Below the pieces are notes generated by a model. That model was not told where the DNA came from and searched no databases. It worked only from the letters and a program-made list of their open reading frames with translations. Below, piece after piece: positions 8,447 through 17,784 of a stretch of DNA of 64,000 nucleotides. Origin of the DNA: Candidatus Avispirillum faecium (GTDB lineage Bacteria; Bacillota; Clostridia; Oscillospirales; CAG-272); assembly GCA_904396155.1 (NCBI GenBank), contig CAJFOI010000048.1, forward strand, positions 30,396-94,395, written 5' to 3'. Position numbers and translations under genes: made by a program. Position 1 is the first letter of the stretch. Each line of letters starts with the position of its first letter.

Positions 8447-9202
8447 TCAAACATCCGTCCATCCGTCAATGTGCCCCCGCTCCATCGCACCCAGAATGCG
8501 CCGATACAATCCCCTGTGCCCTCGGTCAAAGGCGTGAAGGTACTCCTTTATGTACGCCCTCTGGGAATCCTTGTCCGCCGGACAAGGACTTTCCTCCACC
8601 GGCAGTCCTGCACTGCGCACAAAGCGGCCAATCTCCTTTTCTTCTGTCAGCACCAGGGGACGGATCACCGTGAGGTCCTTTCTGGACAAATACGTCACAG
8701 GGGAAAAGCATCCCACCCGTCCCTCAAAGAACAAATTCAGCATAAAGGTCTCTACTGCGTCGTCATAGTGATGTCCCAAGGCCACTTTATTGCAGCCCTG
8801 CTCCAGCGCCAGATCATGCAGCAGGCCCCGGCGCATACGGGCACAGAGAGAGCAGGGATTGGACTCACGGCGCACGTCAAAAATAATCCGCGCCAGCTCC
8901 GTCTCTCTTACAATATATGGCACATGCAGACGGCTGCAAAGCTCTCGAACCTGACGATGGTCGCTTTTCTCCGCCCGCACGCGATCGGACTTTTCAAAGC
9001 CCATATCTGCCGTCACCGCAACCAGTGCAAACGAGCGGGGCAAAAATCGGCGCAATTCCGCCAGCGCACAAAGCAGCGTCAGGGAATCCTTTCCCCCGGA
9101 CACGCCTACGGCGATCCGGTCCCCGTCGCAGATCATATCATATCGTTCCACCGCCAGCCGCACGCGGCTGAGGATCTTCTGCAAATTTTTCATGTCGCAC
9201 AT
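8447..9202 (-). CDS. ttcA: TtcA-like tRNA thiolation enzyme (PP-loop ATPase)
   Basis: This 251-aa protein has an ATP pyrophosphatase PP-loop, GVSGGKDSLTLL (residues 31-42), then NPCSLCARMRRG (CxxC) and GHHYDDAVETFMLN, the layout of TtcA, which makes 2-thiocytidine at tRNA position 32 using an Fe-S cluster. A third Cys occurs in EESPCPADKDS. The start at 9202 is preceded by AAAGGATGAG; an inner ATG at 9193 is possible. TtcA-like paralogues with other substrates exist, so the exact substrate is inferred. Confidence 0.78.
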   Translation of the reverse strand: MCDMKNLQKILSRVRLAVERYDMICDGDRIAVGVSGGKDSLTLLCALAELRRFLPRSFALVAVTADMGFEKSDRVRAEKSDHRQVRELCSRLHVPYIVRETELARIIFDVRRESNPCSLCARMRRGLLHDLALEQGCNKVALGHHYDDAVETFMLNLFFEGRVGCFSPVTYLSRKDLTVIRPLVLTEEKEIGRFVRSAGLPVEESPCPADKDSQRAYIKEYLHAFDRGHRGLYRRILGAMERGHIDGWTDV

Positions 9203-9320
9203 CTCATCCTTTGCATATACTGTATCAAAGAAGCACGGGCATCTCCGCCTGCCTCTTGTACGCAGGCTGCAGCATGGAAGCTGCGCCGCCGAAATTTTTT
9301 GGAAAGGCATGGTTTATACG

Positions 9321-9881
9321 ATGGCAAAAATCTACATAGACCAGGGACACAACCCTGTAAATCCCAACTCCGGCGCTGAAGGAAACGGATACCGGGAGCA
9401 GGATCTCGTCTACGAGATCGGCGTACGCACTGCGGAGATTCTCCGCGCAGCCGGACAGGACGTGCGCCTGTCCCGTCCCACACCCCAGACACAGCTTGGT
9501 ACTTCCAACGCATCATCCCTGGCGGCACGGGTCAACGACGCCAACGCCTGGGGCGCAGATTATTTCATCAGCCTCCACGCAAATGCGTCGGAGATTTCCA
9601 CAGCGTCCGGCTCGGAAGCGTTCGTTTACCAGCTGGGAACAACAGCGGAGGCCCTGGCGGAAAACATCCTGACTCAACTTGCACGCTCCACCGGGCTACC
9701 CAACCGGGGCGTATTTGCACGTCCTACACTGTATGTGCTCCGCCGCACCAGAATGCCCGCCACACTCATAGAATTGGGATTCATCACCAACACATACGAC
9801 GCCGCACTCATGGCAAACCAACCGGAGCTGTTTGCCCAGGGAGTAGCAAACGGCGTGCTGGCCTTTCTGGGAGAACTGTAA
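9321..9881 (+). CDS. N-acetylmuramoyl-L-alanine amidase (Amidase_3)
   Basis: This 186-aa protein is a single Amidase_3 catalytic domain. IYIDQGHNPVNPNSGAEGNGYREQDLVYEI gives the first zinc His and Glu, YFISLHANA the second His, and ATLIELGFITN the catalytic Glu. It cleaves the amide between MurNAc and the stem peptide. There is no signal peptide and no wall-binding repeat, which is unusual for a free amidase. ATG 9309 is an alternative start but sits only 1 nt after the GGAAAGG ribosome site. It is followed by a repeat-rich gap. Confidence 0.85.
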   Translation: MAKIYIDQGHNPVNPNSGAEGNGYREQDLVYEIGVRTAEILRAAGQDVRLSRPTPQTQLGTSNASSLAARVNDANAWGADYFISLHANASEISTASGSEAFVYQLGTTAEALAENILTQLARSTGLPNRGVFARPTLYVLRRTRMPATLIELGFITNTYDAALMANQPELFAQGVANGVLAFLGEL

Positions 9882-9906
9882 AGAGATACGTACTTTTTTC
9901 AACCCT

Positions 9907-10375
9907 TTCGCCGCAACACAGTTGCGGCACCACCCCGGCATCTCCTGTGGAGCTGCACCACAGGGGAGGCTAAGGAGCGAAAGTCCCCCTTGTGCAAAGG
10001 GGGATGTTTTTGCGTATGCAAAAACAGGGGGATTGTTTCCCTTATACAGCCCCTCCGTCAGCTGCACTGACACCTCCCCTTCATTACGAACAGGAGGCAT
10101 TAAGTTAAAATGGCCCACTTGGAGGAGAGTGGCAGGGCAACTGCGCACAGGGGGAAGCGTGAGGGTGGATAAGGTCCCCTTGTGGGGAACTGCGCAGCAG
10201 CTCCGGGGGCATACTGGCGAAACAGTCCAAGAAAAGGCCCCCTTGTGTAAAGGGGGCTGTCTCCGCTTTTGCGGAGACCGGGGGATTGATCTCTTTTACA
10301 ACCCCTCTCTGACACCACCCCGGGACTTGCTGCGCAAGTCCTCCACAAGGGAGGCTTTGCCAGGCAACCCCAAAA
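9907..10375. repeat. Dispersed intergenic repeat, copy 1 (composite)
   Basis: This gap has no convincing gene. It is full of GC-rich dyads such as CCGCAAC..GTTGCGG, CTCCTGTGG..CCACAGGGG, a CCCCCTTGTG(C/T)AAAGGGGG unit seen twice (9984-9999 and about 10240-10255), and CTCCGTCAGCTGCACTGAC. The segment 9911-9970 is an almost exact reverse complement of 18200-18255. Related units recur at 28262-28470. It lies between two convergent genes. Confidence 0.7.
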
Positions 10376-10406
10376 TTTTGTTAGATGAAACCTCAAGCGA
10401 TAGTTA

Positions 10407-11873
10407 TTACTCTTCCCCGGATATTCGGGCGATCTGTAATTCAAACCAAAAGGTACTGCCCTCTCCCTTCCTGCTGGAGACGCCAAAGGGCGCATTGTGC
10501 AGCACCAGGGCGTTCTTCACAATGGAAAGTCCCAAACCGGTCCCAGCGACCCCGCGCTTGTGAAAATCGCCTCCCCGGTAGTACCGATCCCAGATAAGTG
10601 GGAGCTTTTCCTCCGCAATCCCCTCTCCCGTGTCTGTCACAGAGATGCGGCAATTCTCTCCCTCCCGGGTCTGCCGCACGATCACCCGCTTATCCGCACC
10701 GGTATAGTTCACCGCATTGCAGATCAGATTGTACAACACCTGCAAAATGAGCACCTGATCCGCCTTCACACAGATCTCTTCCTGCGCCTCAAAGACAAAA
10801 CAGTATCCATCCCGTTCCCGCAGGTGACTGAACCGTTCCAGCGTATCCCGCACACACTGGGTGAGAGAAAACAGCGTCTTGTTGGGCTGCCTGCTGCCGG
10901 AGGTAATCCGGGAAAGATCCAGCATATCGTTTACCAAAGAGGACAGCCGCCGGGTCTCATCGATGATAATTTGCATATTTTCCGGCGTGACCTCACCGGG
11001 AATGTCCCGCATCACCTCGCTATAGCCGGATATCATCGTAAGAGGGGTGCGCAGGTCGTGGGAAATATTTGCAATCAGCTCCTTTTGCAGGGCGTCCAGC
11101 TTAGAGAGCTCCTGTGCCGCGTAATTGAGGGTGCGGCCCAGCTCTGCAGTTTCCCGGAATTCGCCTCCCTGAAAATTCACATCGTAATCGCCCCGCGCCA
11201 GCTTTTTCGCTTCCCGATTCATGGCGGCCACGGGGCGCGTCACCTTACTGGAGATCACATAGGCCATCACAGCCGAGACCACCAGCAGAATTCCTGTAAT
11301 CATAATCAACTGATACCGGAGAGTAGACACGGTGGCAGTTACGGGTTGGATCTCCGCATTCAGTATAATCAAAAGCTTTCCGGTCCCATTCCCCTCCGCC
11401 AGTTTGGCACAAATCATACTCTCCAGTCCCTCTTTTGTATCCATCTGATACACGGAAGTATACAGATTCCGGTTCAACGCACCGGCATATATGGCGTTGA
11501 GAGTGGCGTCCGTCATAAGAGAGGAATGGATCATGCAGTACGTCTGCGTATGTGCCTCCAGCAGGAGCGAACCTGTGCTTCCGGAAATCTGATACACACT
11601 CACACAGGTGTTGTATCGGGAGGCCATATCATAGACAGCTTTTTCAAAAGTGTCCTTTCCCGCTGCCGCAGCCACCCGGCCGGTGGCGATTTTTATTTCA
11701 TGCTTTTTGGTCGCCCGGTATATGTCATCCAAAAACACCACCTGCAAAAGCCAGATCACCACCAATACGATCACAGTAAATATTGTCAGGTATCCGAACA
11801 TTTTGATCCGCATACCCTCCGGCCGCCTGGCCGTTTTCTTTGCAGGCGCCTTTTTTTTATGCTCCTGTGTCAA
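10407..11873 (-). CDS. Sensor histidine kinase
   Basis: This 488-aa protein has a TM helix near residues 28-50, an extracytoplasmic sensor region, a second TM near 185-208, HAMP (ITSKVTRPVAAMNREAKKLARGDYD), a HisKA phosphoacceptor (NISHDLRTPLTMISGYSEV), and HATPase_c with N box NLICNAVNYTG, G1 VTDTGEGI and G2 GTGLGLSIV. It autophosphorylates on His and passes the phosphate to the response regulator encoded just upstream, which it overlaps by 17 nt. The N-terminus is strongly basic (KKKAPAKKTARRPEG). The signal is unknown. Confidence 0.92.
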   Translation of the reverse strand: MTQEHKKKAPAKKTARRPEGMRIKMFGYLTIFTVIVLVVIWLLQVVFLDDIYRATKKHEIKIATGRVAAAAGKDTFEKAVYDMASRYNTCVSVYQISGSTGSLLLEAHTQTYCMIHSSLMTDATLNAIYAGALNRNLYTSVYQMDTKEGLESMICAKLAEGNGTGKLLIILNAEIQPVTATVSTLRYQLIMITGILLVVSAVMAYVISSKVTRPVAAMNREAKKLARGDYDVNFQGGEFRETAELGRTLNYAAQELSKLDALQKELIANISHDLRTPLTMISGYSEVMRDIPGEVTPENMQIIIDETRRLSSLVNDMLDLSRITSGSRQPNKTLFSLTQCVRDTLERFSHLRERDGYCFVFEAQEEICVKADQVLILQVLYNLICNAVNYTGADKRVIVRQTREGENCRISVTDTGEGIAEEKLPLIWDRYYRGGDFHKRGVAGTGLGLSIVKNALVLHNAPFGVSSRKGEGSTFWFELQIARISGEE

Positions 11874-12552
11874 AACGATATCCCACTCCTCTCAGAGTAA
11901 CGATAAATTTTGCATACGGACCCAAACTTTTGCGCAGCAGCTTAATGTGGGTGTCCAGCGTGCGGTCGTCTCCATAATAATCGTATCCCCACACCTGGGT
12001 GATCAACTGTTCCCTGGACAGGGCAATATTTTTATTTTTCAGCATATAAAACAGCAGATCATATTCCTTGGGAGACAATTCCACCCGTACCCCGTCCACA
12101 TATACGATGCGCGCAGCCAGATCTACACGCAGCCCCTCCAGCTCAAAAATTTGGTCGGACGCTTTGTCTCTCTCCTGAGGCGCAGCGGCGGCGTGATAGC
12201 GGTGGAGCACTGCCTCCACCCGCAGCATCAGTTCCTTGGGAGAAAAGGGCTTTACCACATAGTCGTCGATCCCCAAACCAAAGCCGTTGATCTTGTCATA
12301 TTCCTCCCCTCTGGCGGAAAGCATGATGATGGGAATATTGGAAAATTTGCGAATTTCCCTGCACGCGGAAAACCCATCCAGTTCCGGCATCATAATGTCG
12401 CAGATCATCAAATCAAACGCCTGCTGCCGGCACATTTGTATCGCCTGCATCCCGTCGGCGGCCTCCGCCACGGTATATCCTTCAAACTCCGCGTACTTCG
12501 CAATCAGCCGCCGGATCATCTCCTCATCGTCTACAATCAAAAGCTTGTACAT
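11857..12552 (-). CDS. OmpR/PhoB-family response regulator
   Basis: This 231-aa protein has a receiver domain (YKLLIVDDEEM at the N-terminus, phosphoacceptor Asp in LMICDIMMPELDG, Lys in VKPFSPKEL) and a C-terminal winged-helix Trans_reg_C domain (ELSPKEYDLLFYML, DDRTLDTHIKLLRKSLG, TLRGVGYRF). The start at 12552 is used because AAGGGAGGG lies upstream; the longer frame lacks a receiver-like N-terminus. It forms a two-gene operon with the histidine kinase. Target genes are unknown. Confidence 0.92.
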   Translation of the reverse strand: MYKLLIVDDEEMIRRLIAKYAEFEGYTVAEAADGMQAIQMCRQQAFDLMICDIMMPELDGFSACREIRKFSNIPIIMLSARGEEYDKINGFGLGIDDYVVKPFSPKELMLRVEAVLHRYHAAAAPQERDKASDQIFELEGLRVDLAARIVYVDGVRVELSPKEYDLLFYMLKNKNIALSREQLITQVWGYDYYGDDRTLDTHIKLLRKSLGPYAKFIVTLRGVGYRFDTGA

Positions 12553-12601
12553 GGCGCGCTGCCCTCCCTTCGCCTTTTTCAAAATCCCTTTTTTACCTTA
12601 T

Positions 12602-12629
12602 ATTATACTACAGAAACTGGATAAATCAA
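12602..12629 (-). promoter_or_regulatory. Promoter of the two-component operon
   Basis: On the minus strand TTGATT (12624-12629) and TATAAT (12602-12607) are separated by 16 nt, about 50 nt before the response regulator start. Confidence 0.7.
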
Positions 12630-12735
12630 CGACTCTCCATTTTCAAAATTGTAAAAAAATGAAATATTGCAATTTTCTGAGAAAAAACGCGAAAGTAGCA
12701 GTTTTTTTGCATCGCATCCGTTAAAATCAGCCATT

Positions 12736-12768
12736 TTTGACTTTATTTGACTTTGACTTTCTTTGACT
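12736..12768 (+). promoter_or_regulatory. Two overlapping CtsR operators
   Basis: Four TTTGACT heptads (12736, 12746, 12752 and 12762) form two exact copies of the CtsR consensus RGTCAAANANRGTCAAA on the minus strand, sharing one base. They overlap the -35 of the ctsR promoter, so CtsR should repress its own operon until heat or protein stress. Confidence 0.92.
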
Positions 12769-12781
12769 TTTAATTTATAAT
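12753..12781 (+). promoter_or_regulatory. ctsR operon sigma-A promoter
   Basis: TTGACT (12753-12758) and TATAAT (12776-12781) are 17 nt apart, and the -35 lies inside the CtsR boxes. Confidence 0.88.
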
Positions 12782-12889
12782 ACATCCAGTACGAAAAAGA
12801 GAGGGGCAGAAATATGAAAAAGCAGCAAAAAAGGCGGCAGATTTTTTTAGATGCCACGAAAAGATACAGAAAATAGAAGGTGAGATCCC

Positions 12890-13342
12890 ATGTTATTATC
12901 GGAACATATTGCAAAACTGATCGAGCAAATGATCGACGAAGGGAAAGGTACTGCCAGTGTAAAACGCAATGATCTGGCTGCGAAGCTGGGCTGCGTACCC
13001 AGTCAGGTGAGTTATGTGATTTCCTCCCGGTTTACTCCCCAGAAAGGGTACATCACCGAAAGCCGGCGCGGGGGTGGCGGATACATTCGGATCATCCGGG
13101 TGCCCATGTCCAAAAACCAGTATCTGACCCATTTCTTCCACGCGCTGGGAGACAGTGTTTCTGAAGAAGAAGCGCGTGCATATATTCGAAATCTTGTGGA
13201 CAGCAATATCCTGTCAAAGCAGGAAGCAGATATTGTTACGGCAGCGGCATGTGCATCCGCTTTGGACAGAGTGCCCGCGGAGGTCAGAAACATGGTGCGC
13301 TCCGACATATTGCGTCATATTCTCATGTGCCTGATGCAGTAA
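12890..13342 (+). CDS. ctsR: Transcriptional repressor CtsR
   Basis: This 150-aa protein has the CtsR winged-HTH N-terminus (LGCVPSQVSYVISSRFTPQKGY) with the glycine-rich wing RRGGGGYIRIIRV that binds the heptad operator, and a C-terminal dimerisation/McsB-sensing domain. It represses the class III heat-shock genes. It is the first gene of the ctsR-mcsA-mcsB-clpC operon and has two perfect operators upstream. GGTGAG lies before the ATG. Confidence 0.95.
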   Translation: MLLSEHIAKLIEQMIDEGKGTASVKRNDLAAKLGCVPSQVSYVISSRFTPQKGYITESRRGGGGYIRIIRVPMSKNQYLTHFFHALGDSVSEEEARAYIRNLVDSNILSKQEADIVTAAACASALDRVPAEVRNMVRSDILRHILMCLMQ

Positions 13343-13387
13343 GATATACAAGATAGAAAAACAAGTCATAAGAAAGGAAGAACCCCT

Positions 13388-13885
13388 ATGAAATGCACAA
13401 GATGCAATGCAAAGGAAGCAACGGTATTCTACAGAGAAATCGTCAACGGGAAAGAAACCAAATACGCCTTGTGCAGTGATTGCGCAAACGCGATGGAAAA
13501 GGAAAATGGAAGCTTTTTTGCAGATCCCTTCGGGGGAAATCTGCTGGGAAGCCTGTTCTCCGGCATTTCCCCAAAGATACAGCAAAGAAAGGAAGAAAAG
13601 AAATGTTCCCTGTGCGGCGCTACTTTCCGCCAGCTGGCGGAAAGCGGCAAGGTAGGATGTCCTGCGTGCTATGCGTCTTTCCGGGAAGAACTGGCGCCGA
13701 CCTTGAAACGACTGCACGGATCCGCCGTGCACAGAGGCCGTGCACCCAGAGCATTTGAAGCCAAACGCTCTGCTGCAGAAAAGCTGGCATCACTGGAGAG
13801 CGCCCTGAAGCAGGCCATCCAGGCGGAAGAATATGAAGAGGCGGCGCGGCTGCGGGATCAGATTCGAGATCTGCGCGCCCAGTAA
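13388..13885 (+). CDS. mcsA: McsA, activator of McsB
   Basis: This 165-aa protein has two CxxC zinc-binding modules, MKCTRCNAKEA with LCSDCANAM and then KCSLCGATF with GCPACYASF. A C-terminal UVR motif (LKQAIQAEEYEEAARLRDQI) is also present. McsA activates the arginine kinase McsB and tunes CtsR release during heat and heavy-metal stress. AGAAAGGAAG lies upstream. Its position as second gene is standard. Confidence 0.93.
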   Translation: MKCTRCNAKEATVFYREIVNGKETKYALCSDCANAMEKENGSFFADPFGGNLLGSLFSGISPKIQQRKEEKKCSLCGATFRQLAESGKVGCPACYASFREELAPTLKRLHGSAVHRGRAPRAFEAKRSAAEKLASLESALKQAIQAEEYEEAARLRDQIRDLRAQ

Positions 13886-13918
13886 TGTCCACACTACACA
13901 TAGAAAGGAAGGATCCAT

Positions 13919-14974
13919 ATGCTCTGGTATGAAACAGAAGGACCGGAGAGAGACGTCTTCGTATCCACCCGGGTACGGCTTGCCCGAAATCTGGTAGATT
14001 ACCCTTTTGAACCCCGCCTCAGTGAGGCAGGCGCAAAGGAAATCATTGAAAAAGCAAAGTCGGCTCTGGGAGAAGACCAGGGATATACCTGCCGGGATCT
14101 CTCCGCTGCAGGGGACAATGAAAAGCTGGCCCTGGTGGAAAAACATCTCATCAGTCCCGAATTTGCAAGAAAAAACACACCCTGTGCCCTGATAGAAAAT
14201 GAAGAAAAGCAGGTATACGTAATGGTGTGCGAGGAAGACCATCTCCGGATCCAGTGTATCCGCCCCGGTTTTGATCCCAAGGAAGCCATGGACGCTGCAC
14301 TGGAAGCAGATGCCGCCATAGATGCCCATTTGCACATCGCTTTCGACGAAAAGCTGGGATACCTCACCCATTGCCCCACCAATCTGGGGACAGGCCTGCG
14401 TATCTCCGTGATGATGTTTCTCCCTGCCCTGACTATGACCGGCAGGATAAAGAGCATTCAGGGACAGCTTTCCAAAATCGGGCTCACCGTTCGGGGTACC
14501 ACTGGAGAGGGCAGCGCGGCAAAGGGATGCCTCTATCAGTTTTCCAACTGCGTGACCCAGGGTGTCACGGAAGAAGAAATTCTAAGCAACCTCCGGGAAG
14601 CCGCCGGCAGTATCGCCAGAGCGGAGCGGGAAACCCGAAAGCAGCTTCTGGAAAACAACGAGGATGCGCTTCGCGACCGGGTGATGCGCGCCATGGGAAC
14701 CATGCGCAGCGCCTATATGATAGATACGGAGGAATTATACCGGCTGTATGCAGACGTACGGCTGGGAATCGCCCTGGGAATTTGCGAGGGTGTGTCCTAC
14801 ACGCAGCTGGATGCCCTGCTCATTCGTTGTATGCCGGCCACACTCACCTCCCAATTTGGAAAGGATCTGTCCTCCACCCAGCGCGACAAGGCGCGGGCTG
14901 AAATTCTGCGAACCAGTATGCGGCAGGCTGCGCAAGAAGTTATAAACAGTGAAAAGAAAGGAAGGATCGTATGA
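13919..14974 (+). CDS. mcsB: Protein arginine kinase McsB
   Basis: This 351-aa protein has a phosphagen-kinase fold: VFVSTRVRLARNLVDYPF at the N-terminus, NLGTGLRISVM (phosphate-binding segment) and GTTGEGSAAKG near residue 200. It phosphorylates arginines on CtsR and misfolded proteins, marking them for ClpCP degradation. The last codons overlap the clpC start by 4 nt (ATGA), showing translational coupling. The ribosome site is AGAAAGGAAGG. Confidence 0.94.
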   Translation: MLWYETEGPERDVFVSTRVRLARNLVDYPFEPRLSEAGAKEIIEKAKSALGEDQGYTCRDLSAAGDNEKLALVEKHLISPEFARKNTPCALIENEEKQVYVMVCEEDHLRIQCIRPGFDPKEAMDAALEADAAIDAHLHIAFDEKLGYLTHCPTNLGTGLRISVMMFLPALTMTGRIKSIQGQLSKIGLTVRGTTGEGSAAKGCLYQFSNCVTQGVTEEEILSNLREAAGSIARAERETRKQLLENNEDALRDRVMRAMGTMRSAYMIDTEELYRLYADVRLGIALGICEGVSYTQLDALLIRCMPATLTSQFGKDLSSTQRDKARAEILRTSMRQAAQEVINSEKKGRIV

Positions 14975-17430
14975 TGATCAACAGATTTACCCAAAAAGCC
15001 CAGCACGCCCTCACAAAGGCGCTGGCCACCGCCCAGGAAATGGGGCACACCTATGTGGGAACTGAGCACATTCTCATGGGACTGCTCCTGACAGATGACA
15101 GCATCGCCAGACGGATTCTTACAGAACGGGGCGTAAGTGCGGAAGCAACGCGGGAACTGATCGCCTCCTCTGTGGGAACGGGGACGCCTTCTTCCGTTTC
15201 TTCGGCAGACATGACACCTATGACCAAAAAAATCATTGAAGAAAGCGCCTTTGCCTCCAGCCGTATGTCTCACAACTATATCGGAACGGAACATCTTCTC
15301 CTGGCCATTGTCAGTGAAGAAGACAGCTTTGCCAACAAGCTGATCCGCGCCCAAAATGCATCCATTACGGATATCAAAAACGATCTGTTTGAGTATTTTG
15401 GCGCAGGCTTTGAAGAACAGCGGGGAGAGCCCTCACAAAAATCCGGTGGCAAAGGAGACAAGAACGCCGTTCCCGGTGCACCTACCCTGTCCAAGTACGG
15501 CACCAATCTGTGCAAGGCGGCAAAGGAGGGACGAATCGATCCCATCATTGGACGGGACAAGGAAACAGAGCGTGTGATCCAGATTCTGTCCCGAAGGACA
15601 AAAAACAACCCCTGCCTGATTGGGGAGCCCGGCGTGGGCAAGACCGCCGTGGTAGAGGGACTGGCTCAGCGGATCGTCGACGGCGCCGTACCGGAGAATC
15701 TGCGGGACAAGATCATTGTAACTTTGGACATCTCCTCCATGGTGGCCGGTGCAAAATACCGGGGAGAATTTGAGGAACGAATGAAAGGCGTCATGGAAGA
15801 GGTGGCAAAGGATCCCCGGATCATCCTCTTTGTGGATGAAATCCACACCATCATCGGCGCCGGCGGTGCGGAAGGCGCCGTAGACGCGGCGAACATCATC
15901 AAACCGGCACTGGCACGAGGCACCATGCAGCTCATCGGCGCCACTACCATCGACGAATACCGCAAGCACATTGAAAAAGACGCCGCGCTGGAGCGTCGGT
16001 TCCAGGCCGTTATGGTGGGCGAACCCACTCCGGAAGAGGCAGTACAGATTTTGAAAGGCCTGCGGGACAAATATGAAGCGCACCACAAGCTGAAGATCTC
16101 CGATGAAGCCATCGAGGCAGCCGTACAGTTGTCCGTTCGGTATATCGGCGACCGATTCCTGCCGGACAAGGCCATCGACTTGATTGACGAAGCGGCTTCC
16201 CGCCTGCGGATCAAGGGCTTTACCCCCACGCCGGAAGTAAAAGAACTGGAGGAAAAGCTGCGCAGCGTCACTGCGGAAAAGGAGGAAGCGATCCTGGGAG
16301 AGGACTATGAGCGGGCCGCCAGACTCCGGGACGATGAAAAGAAGCTGCAGGACGAGATTGCAGCTTCCCGCAAGGATCCCGGGCAGGCAACGGATGCCGT
16401 AGTAGGACGCAGCGATATTGAAGACATTGTCACCGCATGGACAGGGATCCCCGTGAAAAAGCTGGCCGGTGAGGAAAGCGAACGGCTGCTTCATTTGGAC
16501 CAGCTGCTGAAAGAGCGGATCATCGGTCAGGACGCCGCAGTGGAGGCAGTGGCCAAAGCGATCCGCAGGGGCCGTACAGGTCTGAAGGATCCCAACCGTC
16601 CGGTAGGCTCCTTCATTTTCCTGGGTCCCACAGGCGTGGGAAAAACGGAGCTGAGCAAAGCCCTTGCCGAAGTGATGTTCGGCGATGAAAACGCCATGAT
16701 CCGGATTGACATGTCCGAATACATGGAAAAACACAGCACTTCCAAGATGATCGGTTCCCCTCCTGGATATGTGGGGTACGACGAAGGCGGCCAGCTGACG
16801 GAAAAAATCCGCCGCCATCCTTATTCTGTCGTTTTGTTCGACGAGATCGAGAAGGCCCATCCGGATGTGTTCAATATCCTGCTGCAGATCCTGGAAGACG
16901 GCATTCTCACAGACGCACAGGGCAGACGGGTGGACTTCAAAAACACCGTCATCATCATGACCTCCAACGTAGGCGCCGGCAGCATTGTAGAGCCGAAAAA
17001 GCTGGGCTTTGCCCCGGACTCGGACAACGGAGACGACGACATGCGCCGAAACGTGATGGACGCACTGAAGCGGACCTTCCGCCCGGAGTTTTTGAACCGT
17101 GTGGATGAGATCGTTATCTTCAACAAGCTCTCGGACGAAGACATTCAAAAAATCGCCGGCCTCATGCTTCGGGAGGTCGCAGGGCGTATCGAAGCTCAGG
17201 GGATCCATATCACCTTCGACGACGATGTGACGGCTATGCTGGCAAAGGAAGGCTTTGATCCGGTATATGGTGCAAGGCCCCTGCGCCGGGAGATCGTGCG
17301 GAAGATAGAGGACAGTTTCTCGGAGGAAATGCTTTCCGGAAACATCAAGGAGGGCGATCGGGTACGTGCCGTTCTCCGGGACGGCGCCATCGTCTACGAA
17401 AAAGAACCTGTACCATCCAAACAGGCTTAA
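14971..17430 (+). CDS. clpC: ATP-dependent Clp protease ATP-binding subunit ClpC
   Basis: This 819-aa AAA+ unfoldase has the double Clp_N repeat (residues 1-150), AAA1 with Walker [14 protein letters not shown] and Walker [10 protein letters not shown], a UVR-bearing middle domain ([21 protein letters not shown]), AAA2 with Walker [14 protein letters not shown] and Walker [13 protein letters not shown], and a ClpB_D2-small domain. It feeds arginine-phosphorylated and McsB-tagged substrates to ClpP. It is the last gene of the operon and is followed by a strong terminator. Confidence 0.96.
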   Translation: MMINRFTQKAQHALTKALATAQEMGHTYVGTEHILMGLLLTDDSIARRILTERGVSAEATRELIASSVGTGTPSSVSSADMTPMTKKIIEESAFASSRMSHNYIGTEHLLLAIVSEEDSFANKLIRAQNASITDIKNDLFEYFGAGFEEQRGEPSQKSGGKGDKNAVPGAPTLSKYGTNLCKAAKEGRIDPIIGRDKETERVIQILSRRTKNNPCLIGEPGVGKTAVVEGLAQRIVDGAVPENLRDKIIVTLDISSMVAGAKYRGEFEERMKGVMEEVAKDPRIILFVDEIHTIIGAGGAEGAVDAANIIKPALARGTMQLIGATTIDEYRKHIEKDAALERRFQAVMVGEPTPEEAVQILKGLRDKYEAHHKLKISDEAIEAAVQLSVRYIGDRFLPDKAIDLIDEAASRLRIKGFTPTPEVKELEEKLRSVTAEKEEAILGEDYERAARLRDDEKKLQDEIAASRKDPGQATDAVVGRSDIEDIVTAWTGIPVKKLAGEESERLLHLDQLLKERIIGQDAAVEAVAKAIRRGRTGLKDPNRPVGSFIFLGPTGVGKTELSKALAEVMFGDENAMIRIDMSEYMEKHSTSKMIGSPPGYVGYDEGGQLTEKIRRHPYSVVLFDEIEKAHPDVFNILLQILEDGILTDAQGRRVDFKNTVIIMTSNVGAGSIVEPKKLGFAPDSDNGDDDMRRNVMDALKRTFRPEFLNRVDEIVIFNKLSDEDIQKIAGLMLREVAGRIEAQGIHITFDDDVTAMLAKEGFDPVYGARPLRREIVRKIEDSFSEEMLSGNIKEGDRVRAVLRDGAIVYEKEPVPSKQA

Positions 17431-17436
17431 ATGCCA

Positions 17437-17472
17437 AAAACAGGACGCTTGCCCATGCAAGCGTCCTGTTTT
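17437..17472 (+). terminator. Terminator of the ctsR-clpC operon
   Basis: A perfect 16-bp stem (AAAACAGGACGCTTGC at 17437-17452 against 17457-17472) with a 4-nt loop and flanking A and T runs. Confidence 0.9.
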
Positions 17473-17482
17473 CATCTGCAGT

Positions 17483-17772
17483 TCAGTCCACATACTTCAC
17501 AATGGTTATGTGCGAATACATGCCATCTCCGAAATTTACCAAATCCTCCATGTTTTCCTTGAAAATATTTGCGTTCCACGCTGACAGCTTCTCAAGATCT
17601 GCAAACCCATGGATTTCTACATACATGGGATCTCCTACCATATCTGTCATGCAATCCCAGAACGCACTCCAGTTTTCCCCGTAATAGTCGGAAAATCAAA
17701 TACCCGCTTAAATTGTGCGTGTATCTCGTCCAGATTTTTGCACCCTGTAAAGTCGATGATATATTTCTCCAT
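17483..17772 (-). pseudogene. Barstar-family inhibitor, frameshifted
   Basis: The first frame reads MEKYIIDFTGCKNLDEIHAQ, the barstar N-terminus, up to FDFP. The -1 frame then continues as DYYGENWSAFWDCMTDMVGD, the conserved barstar core, and ends in ITIVKYVD and TGA. One base is missing at about 17690, so a simple reading stops early. With it restored the protein would be about 96 aa. The gene follows the barnase-like gene by 12 nt, the usual toxin then inhibitor order. Either a true inactivating deletion or a sequencing error could explain the shift. Confidence 0.82.
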
Positions 17773-17784
17773 TTTGTACCCTTC

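Noticed and set aside
10497-12624. Plus-strand ORFs opposite the two-component genes
   Set aside because: Histidine kinase and response regulator motifs are complete on the minus strand; the plus frames have His/Arg-rich shadow composition.
15433-17493. Long antisense ORF (686 codons) opposite clpC
   Set aside because: It is a shadow of a strongly conserved gene with biased third positions; no ribosome site, and the translation is rich in His, Gln and Val with no family pattern.
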